Part shown: piece after piece, positions 1-7,191 of the stretch
Numbering within the stretch: the first letter of the stretch is position 1
How the letters are laid out: each line of letters opens with the position of its first letter
Source: Pseudomonadota bacterium
GTDB taxonomy: Bacteria > Desulfobacterota > Desulfovibrionia > Desulfovibrionales > Desulfovibrionaceae
Length of the DNA: 40,666 nt
Direction of reading: 5' to 3'
Assembly (NCBI GenBank): GCA_023390395.1
Contig: JAEWCY010000021.1
Coordinates: 1-40,666 of the forward strand
The notes under the pieces: model-generated
Seen by the model: only the letters and a program-made list of their open reading frames with translations
What the model was told of the DNA's origin: nothing
The model's database searches: none
Translations under genes and position numbers: made by a program

Positions 1-1
1 C

Positions 2-88
2 AAGTGGCTCTGGACTTACAACAACGAACGGCCCAACATGGGCATCGGCGGCATCACCCCGAGGCAAAAACTGAGAACGGCTGCATAG
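2..88 (+). CDS. IS3-family transposase (OrfB), C-terminal end, cut by window edge
   Basis: The reading frame entering from the left edge ends in 28 residues containing WLWTYNNERPNMGIGGITP followed by a short basic tail and TAG. The YNNERPN...GITP pattern is the usual C-terminal end of the integrase-core (rve) transposase of IS3-type elements. Only the tail is visible, so it cannot be told whether the element is intact. The following ~275 bases up to the first gene hold the presumed right end of the element and a leader; I did not identify its terminal inverted repeat. It marks the left side of a horizontally acquired region. Confidence 0.75.
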   Translation, partial: KWLWTYNNERPNMGIGGITPRQKLRTAA

Positions 89-363
89 CCCTACTTTTCA
101 GACCGCCTAAAAAGGGGAGGATTACCGGACCACCTCACACCTCAGCAAAGCCAGGTATTGTCTTGAGCTTTTAATATCCAGACTGTTGTGTAATTTTCGT
201 GAGTTGCCGTAGGGACACAGCCTTAGACAAATGTGAAGCTTGGGTGATTGACAAACTCAGGTTTGCCGGCGATAGTGTAGCATCAAAACGGGTCTGCCAT
301 TGGCGAATTGTGAGCATTTATCGGGCATGAAATCGCCTGGTTTCTATTTACGAGGAGAAGATT

Positions 364-1443
364 ATGATCAACGAAGCAGATGTTGTTAATGCTTATAAAT
401 TTATACTCGGACGAGAGCCAGAGAGTGATGAAGTAATAAAATCTCATCTTGAAAATTTCAGCGATGTTTTTTCTCTACGAGATGATTTTTTAAATTCTGT
501 CGAGTTTCAAAATATATACGGGCGACATTTTTGCCCTACACAGCAATTAGGGGATGAGAATATAATTCCGCTTGTGCTAAAAGATAAAAGAGATCGAAAC
601 TTTGCAAATATGTTGTTGTCGCCTAAGATTGAAAATATTTTTCTGGAATATTACATAGAGAATTTGCTGACAGATAGGGCTATATCTCTTGAGCTTGGAG
701 TGTTTACGGGATTCTATTTTCGTAAAATTGTTTCTAAATGCATGCGAGGTAGACATTATGCGGTTGAGCCTTGCTCTATTTATTTCCAAAAATTAGTAAA
801 AGAATTTAAGGGCGATCATCGTCTGATGGAGTTGTTTGCCTCCCCAGAAGAGGGCGTGTATGAGTTACTTAACACTGATCAAGTCGTAAAGATGTGTAAA
901 CTCCCAAAATTTGTAAAGAAAGGCAATGATGTTTTGAATAATGGTGCTGCGCCAAGTTGCCAGTATATAAAGGCCTGTCCTTTGTCCGACGAACTTGGAA
1001 AGGAGGAGGCTTTTGATTTTGTTAAAGTTTCTTTTTATGGTTACGAACTTCAGGCATTAAAGGCAGTCCCTGAACGTTTAATAATCAATGCGGATTGCTG
1101 TATAGTGGTAGATCTCAAGCATGACGAGCAGTGTACGCTGAATTATGATATTCAAGATCTTTTCTTGTATTTAACCCAAAAGGGGAGGCGCGTTTTTTTT
1201 ATTAGTAATTATTTGTATAATTCGAGCTATATTAAAGATGTAAGTGCGCTGAAGGATCGTCTTGTAAAAGGAAATATGGTTTTAATAAGTGTCTCTCCAG
1301 AGCAAATGGGAAAACAGTATGAACATGCGGAAAAGTTTTTAGATTCACTTGTTGATGGATATTTGGGACATTCTGGCTCTAATACGGAACACCAGATTTT
1401 AATTAGAAAAATACGATCTATATTTGAGTTGATGTATTCGTGA
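364..1443 (+). CDS. FkbM-like methyltransferase-fold protein with N-terminal DUF4214-like segment
   Basis: A 359-residue protein. Residues ~8-50 contain the AYKFILGREPES pattern of DUF4214-like segments often found at the start of polysaccharide-cluster proteins. Residues ~95-310 follow the FkbM methyltransferase plan: a Rossmann start (ISLELGVFTG), then YAVEP, then the FDFVKVSFYGYELQALKAV segment. In typical FkbM proteins that last segment reads roughly IKIDVEGxE; here Asp and Glu-Gly are replaced by Ser and Tyr-Gly, so S-adenosylmethionine-dependent activity is doubtful. FkbM enzymes O-methylate sugars or polyketides; here a role in surface glycan modification is inferred from the following glycosyltransferase. 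Start is supported by GAGGAG six bases upstream. Very AT-rich compared with genes after 7192, indicating transfer. The next gene starts 37 bases downstream, so they are probably co-transcribed. Confidence 0.65.
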   Translation: MINEADVVNAYKFILGREPESDEVIKSHLENFSDVFSLRDDFLNSVEFQNIYGRHFCPTQQLGDENIIPLVLKDKRDRNFANMLLSPKIENIFLEYYIENLLTDRAISLELGVFTGFYFRKIVSKCMRGRHYAVEPCSIYFQKLVKEFKGDHRLMELFASPEEGVYELLNTDQVVKMCKLPKFVKKGNDVLNNGAAPSCQYIKACPLSDELGKEEAFDFVKVSFYGYELQALKAVPERLIINADCCIVVDLKHDEQCTLNYDIQDLFLYLTQKGRRVFFISNYLYNSSYIKDVSALKDRLVKGNMVLISVSPEQMGKQYEHAEKFLDSLVDGYLGHSGSNTEHQILIRKIRSIFELMYS

Positions 1444-1480
1444 CGATGAGCGCCTGTCTTTTGTTGTGAAGGGCAAGGAT

Positions 1481-2242
1481 ATGGAGCTTTATTTTTTACA
1501 AATATTCGCTGTTGAGCACTGTAACAATAATTGTAGATATTGTTCTACTTTGTCGCCTTATCAGTCTAAGAAAGAATATTCTGCTGAAAACTACATATAC
1601 TGGATTAATATGCTTGAAGGCGCTGGTGTTTTTGCTCGAGATATTAATGTTATTGGGGGCGAACCGTTTCTGCATAGTGATATTGCAAAGTTTGTTTTTC
1701 AATTACGCTCTCAGATTAAAGTTAAAAGACTGTTATCGTTAACGACGAATGGCTTTTGGGTCTCGGCGTCGGCAATTTCTCAATATTCTGACTTGTTTGA
1801 CTGCCTGGATGTGCTTAATATATCGGTTTACCCAAAAATAGTTGAAAAACTCGGCGGCATGAGTCGACTGTATGATTTTGCAGATTTAATACGTTGTCGA
1901 TATCCTTTGTTGCGTGTGAATTTATATCATGCTTTTAGGTTTCATCCTTGGAAGTACTGCAGTAAGCCAGTGTTTGGCCCTGAATCCTGTTGGTGGAAAG
2001 ATTGTACGATGTTGAATATTGATGGAACAGTCGCGCGGTGTGGAGTTGCAAGAAATGCAATGGTTCACCCTCGCGTGTCTTCTGAGTTTGTTTTGAACCG
2101 GCATGAGATGTTTTTTGATTTAAACTCAAATATTGGTGATTTTGAACATTGGTATTTAAAGTTTCCATATGCGTCATGTTTTTATTGTTCTAATAGAAAT
2201 TTCAACTCAGATATCGGATGGGAGCGCATGCCTAGTAAGTAA
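1481..2242 (+). CDS. Radical SAM protein with C-terminal auxiliary-cluster cysteines (copy 1)
   Basis: A 253-residue protein. The radical SAM cluster motif is C14-x3-C18-x2-C21 (CNNNCRYC), with the SAM-binding GGEP at 59-62. C-terminal cysteines at 170, 175, 187, 233 and 236 (CWWKDC, a lone C before GVAR, and CFYC) resemble the SPASM/twitch pattern that binds an auxiliary [4Fe-4S] cluster. Length is like twitch-type enzymes that oxidise small substrates or sugars, but the substrate is unknown. I chose ATG 1481 rather than GTG 1466: AAGGG lies seven bases upstream, and the paralogue at 4967 begins at exactly the same distance from its first cysteine. It sits between an FkbM-like gene and a glycosyltransferase, suggesting sugar modification. 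AT-rich, foreign composition. Confidence 0.8.
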   Translation: MELYFLQIFAVEHCNNNCRYCSTLSPYQSKKEYSAENYIYWINMLEGAGVFARDINVIGGEPFLHSDIAKFVFQLRSQIKVKRLLSLTTNGFWVSASAISQYSDLFDCLDVLNISVYPKIVEKLGGMSRLYDFADLIRCRYPLLRVNLYHAFRFHPWKYCSKPVFGPESCWWKDCTMLNIDGTVARCGVARNAMVHPRVSSEFVLNRHEMFFDLNSNIGDFEHWYLKFPYASCFYCSNRNFNSDIGWERMPSK

Positions 2243-2306
2243 TGTCAATGTGTGAATTTTCTTTGAGAGTCGTTAACCTACCTTAGGGGCTTGGCTGGTT
2301 AAAAGC

Positions 2307-4460
2307 ATGGAAGACTTGATTTTATATATTGATTTAATTGATGATTCGACTATTTCTGGCTGGGCGTTGGAAAATAAACACGCCAATATGAGCCTTGAGC
2401 TAGGATTTTTTTTGGGTGAAGAATGTATCGGATTTACAAGGAATAATTGCAAAAGGAATGATGTAAAAAAAGCTGGTTTCGGCGATGGTTTTTTAGGTTT
2501 TAATCTGCCGATTTCTCGTTATATAAACAGCCTAATAAAAGAAAATGTCCCGCTTTATATTGTAGCAGGACAGTCTGCTGTATTTCAATATGTAAATGGC
2601 GTATTGTCTAAGGCTGCCGCTAGTTGTATGGCAAATAAAACAGTTTATATTGACATTTCAGAACTTTTGACAACTTATGTAAATACTATGTTCCCAACCG
2701 GAATACAAAGAGTCCAAATAGAGTATATTAAAGCCCTAGAGAAAAATAATAGCTGTTTGAATGTCGTTCTGAGTTATAGGTTGCCGCAAGATCCAATTTT
2801 CAAGTGTATTCCTAAGAAAATTTTTTTTGAAATTATTAAGGCGTCTGAAATAGCGAAGTTTGACAAGTGTCAATGGACTCAATTCATTAGCGAATGTCTT
2901 TCTCTGTCTTTTATTTGCTCTTTTAAAGATTCAGCCTATTTTTTAGAAATGGGGGCCGTATGGAATCTTTCTAATCACGAAATTTTCCTAGTAAAAATAA
3001 AATTGCTTTTTAATCTTCGTATAATCCAATTTGTTCACGACATGATCCCTTTGAAATTTCCTGAATATGTAACTGAATCTGGGCGTCTTAATTTTCTAAA
3101 TTATTTCACAAAAAGCGTCGATTTTGTCGATATGTACCTTGGGAACTCTAGTTCTACAAACGCCGATTTGAAAAAATTTATACTAACTAATCATCCTTTA
3201 AAAAAAGTAGGGAAATTTTATTTTGGTTCAAAGTTTAACTGTGAAGAAAGTAAAAAACACTTTGATTGTATTTCTTCAAAGGTAGAAAAAATTATCGAAA
3301 CTAGTTACGTGTTATTCGTTTCTACAATTGAACCTCGAAAGAATCATAGAACAATGCTCATGGTGTGGAGGATGCTGCACGAGGCGATAGGAGAAAATTG
3401 CCCCAAATTGGTTTTAGTTGGAAAAATTGGCTGGATGATGGAAAGTTTTATTGAAGAAATGCAAAATTTTTATCCCGATAAATGCCTATTGTATCATTTA
3501 GTAGACGTTTCCGACTGTGAATTGGAAGTGCTTTATAAGAATTCTATTTTTACCTTATATCCTAGTATTTATGAAGGCTGGGGCTTGCCAATTACTGAAA
3601 GTCTCAGTTTTGGAAAAGTCTGTGTCACTTCTACCACTTCATCCATGCCTGAGGCTGGTGGTGATTTTTGCATTTATATTGACCCGATAAATACAAGAGA
3701 TTGTTTTGAAAAAATTCAAAGTTTAATAACAGACAAGAAATATACTTTCTTGTCTGAGCATATTGCAAATACTTATGTCGTTCTAACCTGGGAAGAGTCG
3801 GCACTCAAAACAATTGATAGTATCGCTGCTGAGTTTTGTTTTCAGTCACGAAAATCGGAAGGAGTTCAAGTTTTATCTAAAAACATCAAATACAACAAGC
3901 TTGACGATAATATACCATATTTTGATCTAGCTGCGCCTAAGCGCATTTTATTTTCGAATCAATATGATTTTGAGGCGGATAATCAAGAATTAAAAGTAAT
4001 GCTAACTTCACATTCCGTTTTGTATGAACCAGAGCCGTGGGGTGTTTGGTCTTACGGGGATGAGGTGAATTTTATTTTTGGATTAGAAAATCAATACTGC
4101 AGTTCAGATGTATATTGTTTTTTAGAAATTCAACCGCCGCCCTATAGTTACTCAAGAATTGATATTTATTGTTCTGGGGAACTGCTTCATACAATGTCAG
4201 CTGATTCTTTTTTGCCGCATCTATGTTTAGTTTTGAACCCCAAACTGTCTATACGATCAAGCCGCGGTGCCGTTTTCTTTATAGAGCTTTGTGTGGTCAA
4301 TAGGATAGGTAATTGTGCAACCACTGAATGTCGTAATTTGGGGCTTGGAGTTAAATCATTTTGTTTGATGCGTTCCAATGACATTTCAGGATTAATTTTT
4401 TACATGCTTTCTAGTTGCGGGATACACAGGATATCGCGTTCTAGTACATGTTTAAATTGA
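2307..4460 (+). CDS. Large glycosyltransferase (GT4-type) with N- and C-terminal beta domains
   Basis: A 717-residue protein in three parts. Residues ~5-85 are a small all-beta segment of the kind preceding some surface-polysaccharide glycosyltransferases (SGWALENK ... GFGDGFLGFNL). Residues ~110-520 are a GT-B transferase: TGIQRVQ near the start, then FVSTIEPRKNH opening the nucleotide-sugar domain, and the acidic EGWGLPITE motif (E-x7-E type) around residue 422. Residues ~550-690 form another beta-rich region seen in similar long transferases. No signal peptide or membrane span is evident, so it should act at the cytoplasmic face. Retaining transfer from an NDP-sugar is expected from the family; donor and acceptor cannot be read. 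It starts 64 bases after the radical SAM gene and is as AT-rich as its neighbours. Confidence 0.8.
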   Translation: MEDLILYIDLIDDSTISGWALENKHANMSLELGFFLGEECIGFTRNNCKRNDVKKAGFGDGFLGFNLPISRYINSLIKENVPLYIVAGQSAVFQYVNGVLSKAAASCMANKTVYIDISELLTTYVNTMFPTGIQRVQIEYIKALEKNNSCLNVVLSYRLPQDPIFKCIPKKIFFEIIKASEIAKFDKCQWTQFISECLSLSFICSFKDSAYFLEMGAVWNLSNHEIFLVKIKLLFNLRIIQFVHDMIPLKFPEYVTESGRLNFLNYFTKSVDFVDMYLGNSSSTNADLKKFILTNHPLKKVGKFYFGSKFNCEESKKHFDCISSKVEKIIETSYVLFVSTIEPRKNHRTMLMVWRMLHEAIGENCPKLVLVGKIGWMMESFIEEMQNFYPDKCLLYHLVDVSDCELEVLYKNSIFTLYPSIYEGWGLPITESLSFGKVCVTSTTSSMPEAGGDFCIYIDPINTRDCFEKIQSLITDKKYTFLSEHIANTYVVLTWEESALKTIDSIAAEFCFQSRKSEGVQVLSKNIKYNKLDDNIPYFDLAAPKRILFSNQYDFEADNQELKVMLTSHSVLYEPEPWGVWSYGDEVNFIFGLENQYCSSDVYCFLEIQPPPYSYSRIDIYCSGELLHTMSADSFLPHLCLVLNPKLSIRSSRGAVFFIELCVVNRIGNCATTECRNLGLGVKSFCLMRSNDISGLIFYMLSSCGIHRISRSSTCLN

Positions 4461-4504
4461 TTTGACCTGATCTTAAAACAAAAAGTGATCACAAATCAAC
4501 TATT

Positions 4505-4850
4505 ATGGTCCTTACGGAACTGTATTCTCGGATTTTAGGCCTGAGCGACCCGTATTTTGTTGCCGACGTCGAGTTGGATACGGCAGGAGGCCGAGTGGAC
4601 GTCCTTGGCGCTGTCCGACTTGTGGCCGCAAGTGGGCTTGTCGAGATCATGCCGAACCTCGGGTGTGGCGTCACCTCGATACCTGACCGGCCAGTTCACG
4701 ACCTTCCCTGCGTGGGGTGTCCGGAGCACGGCGCGCTTCAGGTGAGAGTGCCTTCACCTACTTCTTCTGTGGTAGGAGCGTTGGACCTCTACCCGAAACT
4801 CGCTTGAAGGACCCACGGAACGTCGGAAGAACTCAACTTACTTATGCATA
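4505..4850 (+). pseudogene. Decayed N-terminal part of an ISL3-type transposase
   Basis: This stretch is GC-rich between two AT-rich genes. Its first ~33 codons read as the usual ISL3 opening (LYSRILGLSDPYFVADVELD ... GRVDV). The match then moves to another frame (YLTGQFTTFPAW) and back to a third (PEHGALQVRVP), which is the order of the ISL3 zinc-finger region. At least two frameshifts and a missing cysteine region make it non-functional. The rest of the 4461-4966 gap holds only the short leader of the next gene. Family assignment is from remembered ISL3 motifs. Confidence 0.55.
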
Positions 4851-4966
4851 GAAATATCCTCAGTGACACGTAGCCTGAGCCGTTTGTTAAGTTCATATAT
4901 GTCAATAAGAATTAATTGGTTTCGATAAGTAAATGTGGTTAAAACTGGCAAGCGAGGAAATCAAAA

Positions 4967-5749
4967 GTGAAAATTCCACATATACAAGTGTATCCTGTCG
5001 ATCACTGCAACAATAGATGTCGGCATTGTTCTACACTTTCTCCGTACAAAAAAAGGGCAGAGTATGAGAGTTCGCCTGTTGTGAAATATTTGAACATGCT
5101 ACATGATCACGATGTGGAATTTGACAATATTTCAATCGTTGGAGGCGAACCATTTTTGCATTCAGATATATTGTCATATATACACGGTTTTAAAGAGATA
5201 AAGTATCATGCGACACTGTCTTTGACTACAAATGGTTTTTGGATTTCTCCGTCTGCCTTGTCGCGTTATTCCATGGTGTTTGAGTCTATAGATGTTTTGA
5301 ACTTTTCTTTTTACACAAGAATAGTCAATAGGGTGGGTGGAGATAGCTACTTTCATGATTATATATATTTGCTTGGGGAGAAATATCCAGATCTTGTCAT
5401 TAATATTGCATATACATATGTTTTTAATGCCTGGGCATTAGGCTCTCGTCCTATGCCTGATCCAAATAACTGCTGGTGGAATGAATGCTTAGCGCTAGAT
5501 GTTAACGGGTTGATCTCTCGTTGCGGAGTTGCCAGGAGTGCGGAAGTGCATCCTCATGTAACAAACCAGTTCATTGAAAATAGACATCAAATGATTTATG
5601 ATTTAAATTATGGCACTAAGGATTTTTTTAGATGGTATAATTTATTTCCATATTCCTCTTGCTTTTATTGCTCAAGCCGCCGGGGGGGTGCTTTGACTGA
5701 TTGGGGGCGGGTAGATTCTGATCTGGACGACTCTCCTAATGGTGTTTAA
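4967..5749 (+). CDS. Radical SAM protein with C-terminal auxiliary-cluster cysteines (copy 2)
   Basis: A 260-residue paralogue of the protein at 1481-2242, colinear over almost the whole length. C14-x3-C18-x2-C21 (CNNRCRHC), the GGEPFLHSDI segment, LSLTTNGFW, the CWWNEC pair, the lone Cys before GVAR and the final CFYC are all retained at matching spacing. The start is GTG, with AGGA ten bases upstream; no better ATG exists before the cluster motif. The C-terminus carries a short extra acidic tail. Retention of every cysteine argues that both copies bind a SAM cluster and an auxiliary cluster and remain active, perhaps on different sugars. It is separated from the first four genes by transposase debris, and further debris follows it. 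Confidence 0.8.
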   Translation: MKIPHIQVYPVDHCNNRCRHCSTLSPYKKRAEYESSPVVKYLNMLHDHDVEFDNISIVGGEPFLHSDILSYIHGFKEIKYHATLSLTTNGFWISPSALSRYSMVFESIDVLNFSFYTRIVNRVGGDSYFHDYIYLLGEKYPDLVINIAYTYVFNAWALGSRPMPDPNNCWWNECLALDVNGLISRCGVARSAEVHPHVTNQFIENRHQMIYDLNYGTKDFFRWYNLFPYSSCFYCSSRRGGALTDWGRVDSDLDDSPNGV

Positions 5750-5928
5750 CTTCTTGGGGGTTAAAGGATATTAACTCTACTCCAATATTTTCACAGTATT
5801 CAAATAAGATGCTGTTTGTATTTGATGAACTAATGGTCTTTTATGGATTAATTTCTGTATTTGCCATGTTAATATGGATTACGAATTAGCAACAATGGCA
5901 TCGAATATCTAAGGCCTGTAACGAAACC

Positions 5929-6057
5929 GTGCAAACTTTCACTAAAGGGCGAAAGACCCAGGAGGCTTTCGTGCTAATTAACAACTTTCTCAGTTCTGTT
6001 CCCTGTTTGATGGTCAAGGACGTAGCCGAAATGGCTATGAGAGCCGAGATAAACTAA
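5929..6057 (+). pseudogene. Probable second ISL3-type transposase fragment (helix-turn-helix region)
   Basis: An open stretch with no start context reads TVQTFTKGRKTQEAFVL, then LMVKDVAEMA, then stops at TAA. This resembles the ISL3 segment that follows the zinc finger (a phenylalanine/threonine-rich helix, EAFVL, and the MPVKDVAEMVG helix-turn-helix). It lies on the same strand and in the right order relative to the fragment at 4505-4850, as if one transposase had been interrupted. I see nothing else in the 5750-6099 gap except the leader of the next gene. The match is short and could be coincidental. Confidence 0.35.
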
Positions 6058-6099
6058 GTTAAATCCCTCGTGCGGTAAGCAGTATCAGAGGAATGTAGT

Positions 6100-7092
6100 A
6101 TGCCGATAGCTGTTTATTCTTTTCCAAAATCTGGAAATTATTTTGTTACTCGATCTTTTGCATGCACTATTGAGGCGAACATATATCATACTTTGTGTTC
6201 TCAAAATATTGTTGATCTTCATGTGCGTCGATCGCTTTCCTTAAAATCAATTCGCAGAAATAGCAATGTATATTTACCTGAAAATGTGTTTGGAAAACGC
6301 GATGTATTAAAGTCAGAAAATAACTTCAACATGGAATCGTCTGACTATATTATATATAAATCCCATTCGCTAAGAACTTTACTCCCTTTGTGCAATAAAA
6401 TAGATTGTATATTTGTAATACTACGGCGACCTACAGACATCCTCCGATCTCATGTCCAGTTTCAATATACAGCAGTGCGATCTTTAGATGCGCCTCTAAT
6501 GGAGCATTCAAAGTATGTTTATCTTGACCAGCGATTTTATATGGATAAATTCATGATGCTTCGACCGAGCCTCGAGTATTTTCAGGATTCTTATTTGCAG
6601 GTTATAATAAATGCAACGTGTTTCAAACTACCGATATTTATCACTACATTTGACTCATTTGCTGAAAATCCATGGTTAATAATATCGAATTTTTCGCATG
6701 CTGTTTATGGGAAAAAAATAATCATGCCTATTAATTTCGAACAAAAAATTGCAAAGGACAATTTCTTGTCCGCTCAGGAGAAGATATTTAATCATTCCAT
6801 TTGCGATAAAAAATGGCGATGGGACAAGGAAAAGCCTTTTGACATACTTAATATATCTCGGTGGGCGTATGAAAATAACTTTAGACTTATTACGCCTAAT
6901 AATAGTATTTCAAGTTTATTGCGGAGCCTGCCTAAAGCATCTTTTGCCGATAGTATATATGATATTGTTTCGCAAACAATTCCTACCCATGGACTGTATT
7001 TAACAACTCAAAAGGAAAAAGATTCTTATAAAAATTCCATATTAAACAAACTGTCAAATATTGGCCTAGGGTATATTCCAAAAACAGTTTGA
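6100..7092 (+). CDS. Sulfotransferase-family protein
   Basis: A 330-residue protein with both PAPS-binding signatures of the sulfotransferase fold. FPKSGNYF at residues ~8-15 matches the 5'-phosphosulfate loop (PKSGN/T), and RRPTDILRS at ~109-117 matches the 3'-phosphate motif (RxPxDxxxS). Such enzymes move sulfate from PAPS to a hydroxyl or amine on sugars, lipids or peptides. No signal peptide is seen, so it is cytoplasmic and would act before export. The C-terminal third is not recognisable. Composition is AT-rich like the preceding cluster, and all genes there point the same way, so sulfation of the same glycan is a reasonable inference. ATG 6100 is preceded by AGAGGAA. Confidence 0.75.
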   Translation: MPIAVYSFPKSGNYFVTRSFACTIEANIYHTLCSQNIVDLHVRRSLSLKSIRRNSNVYLPENVFGKRDVLKSENNFNMESSDYIIYKSHSLRTLLPLCNKIDCIFVILRRPTDILRSHVQFQYTAVRSLDAPLMEHSKYVYLDQRFYMDKFMMLRPSLEYFQDSYLQVIINATCFKLPIFITTFDSFAENPWLIISNFSHAVYGKKIIMPINFEQKIAKDNFLSAQEKIFNHSICDKKWRWDKEKPFDILNISRWAYENNFRLITPNNSISSLLRSLPKASFADSIYDIVSQTIPTHGLYLTTQKEKDSYKNSILNKLSNIGLGYIPKTV

Positions 7093-7191
7093 ACTCACTG
7101 CTAGAGAGTTAACAGCAAGGGACTCTGCTGTGGTCCCGCGCGTCCTGGTCGCGGATAAGCGGAGGCAGGCGTCTGGCGTCCTTCGGCTTGC

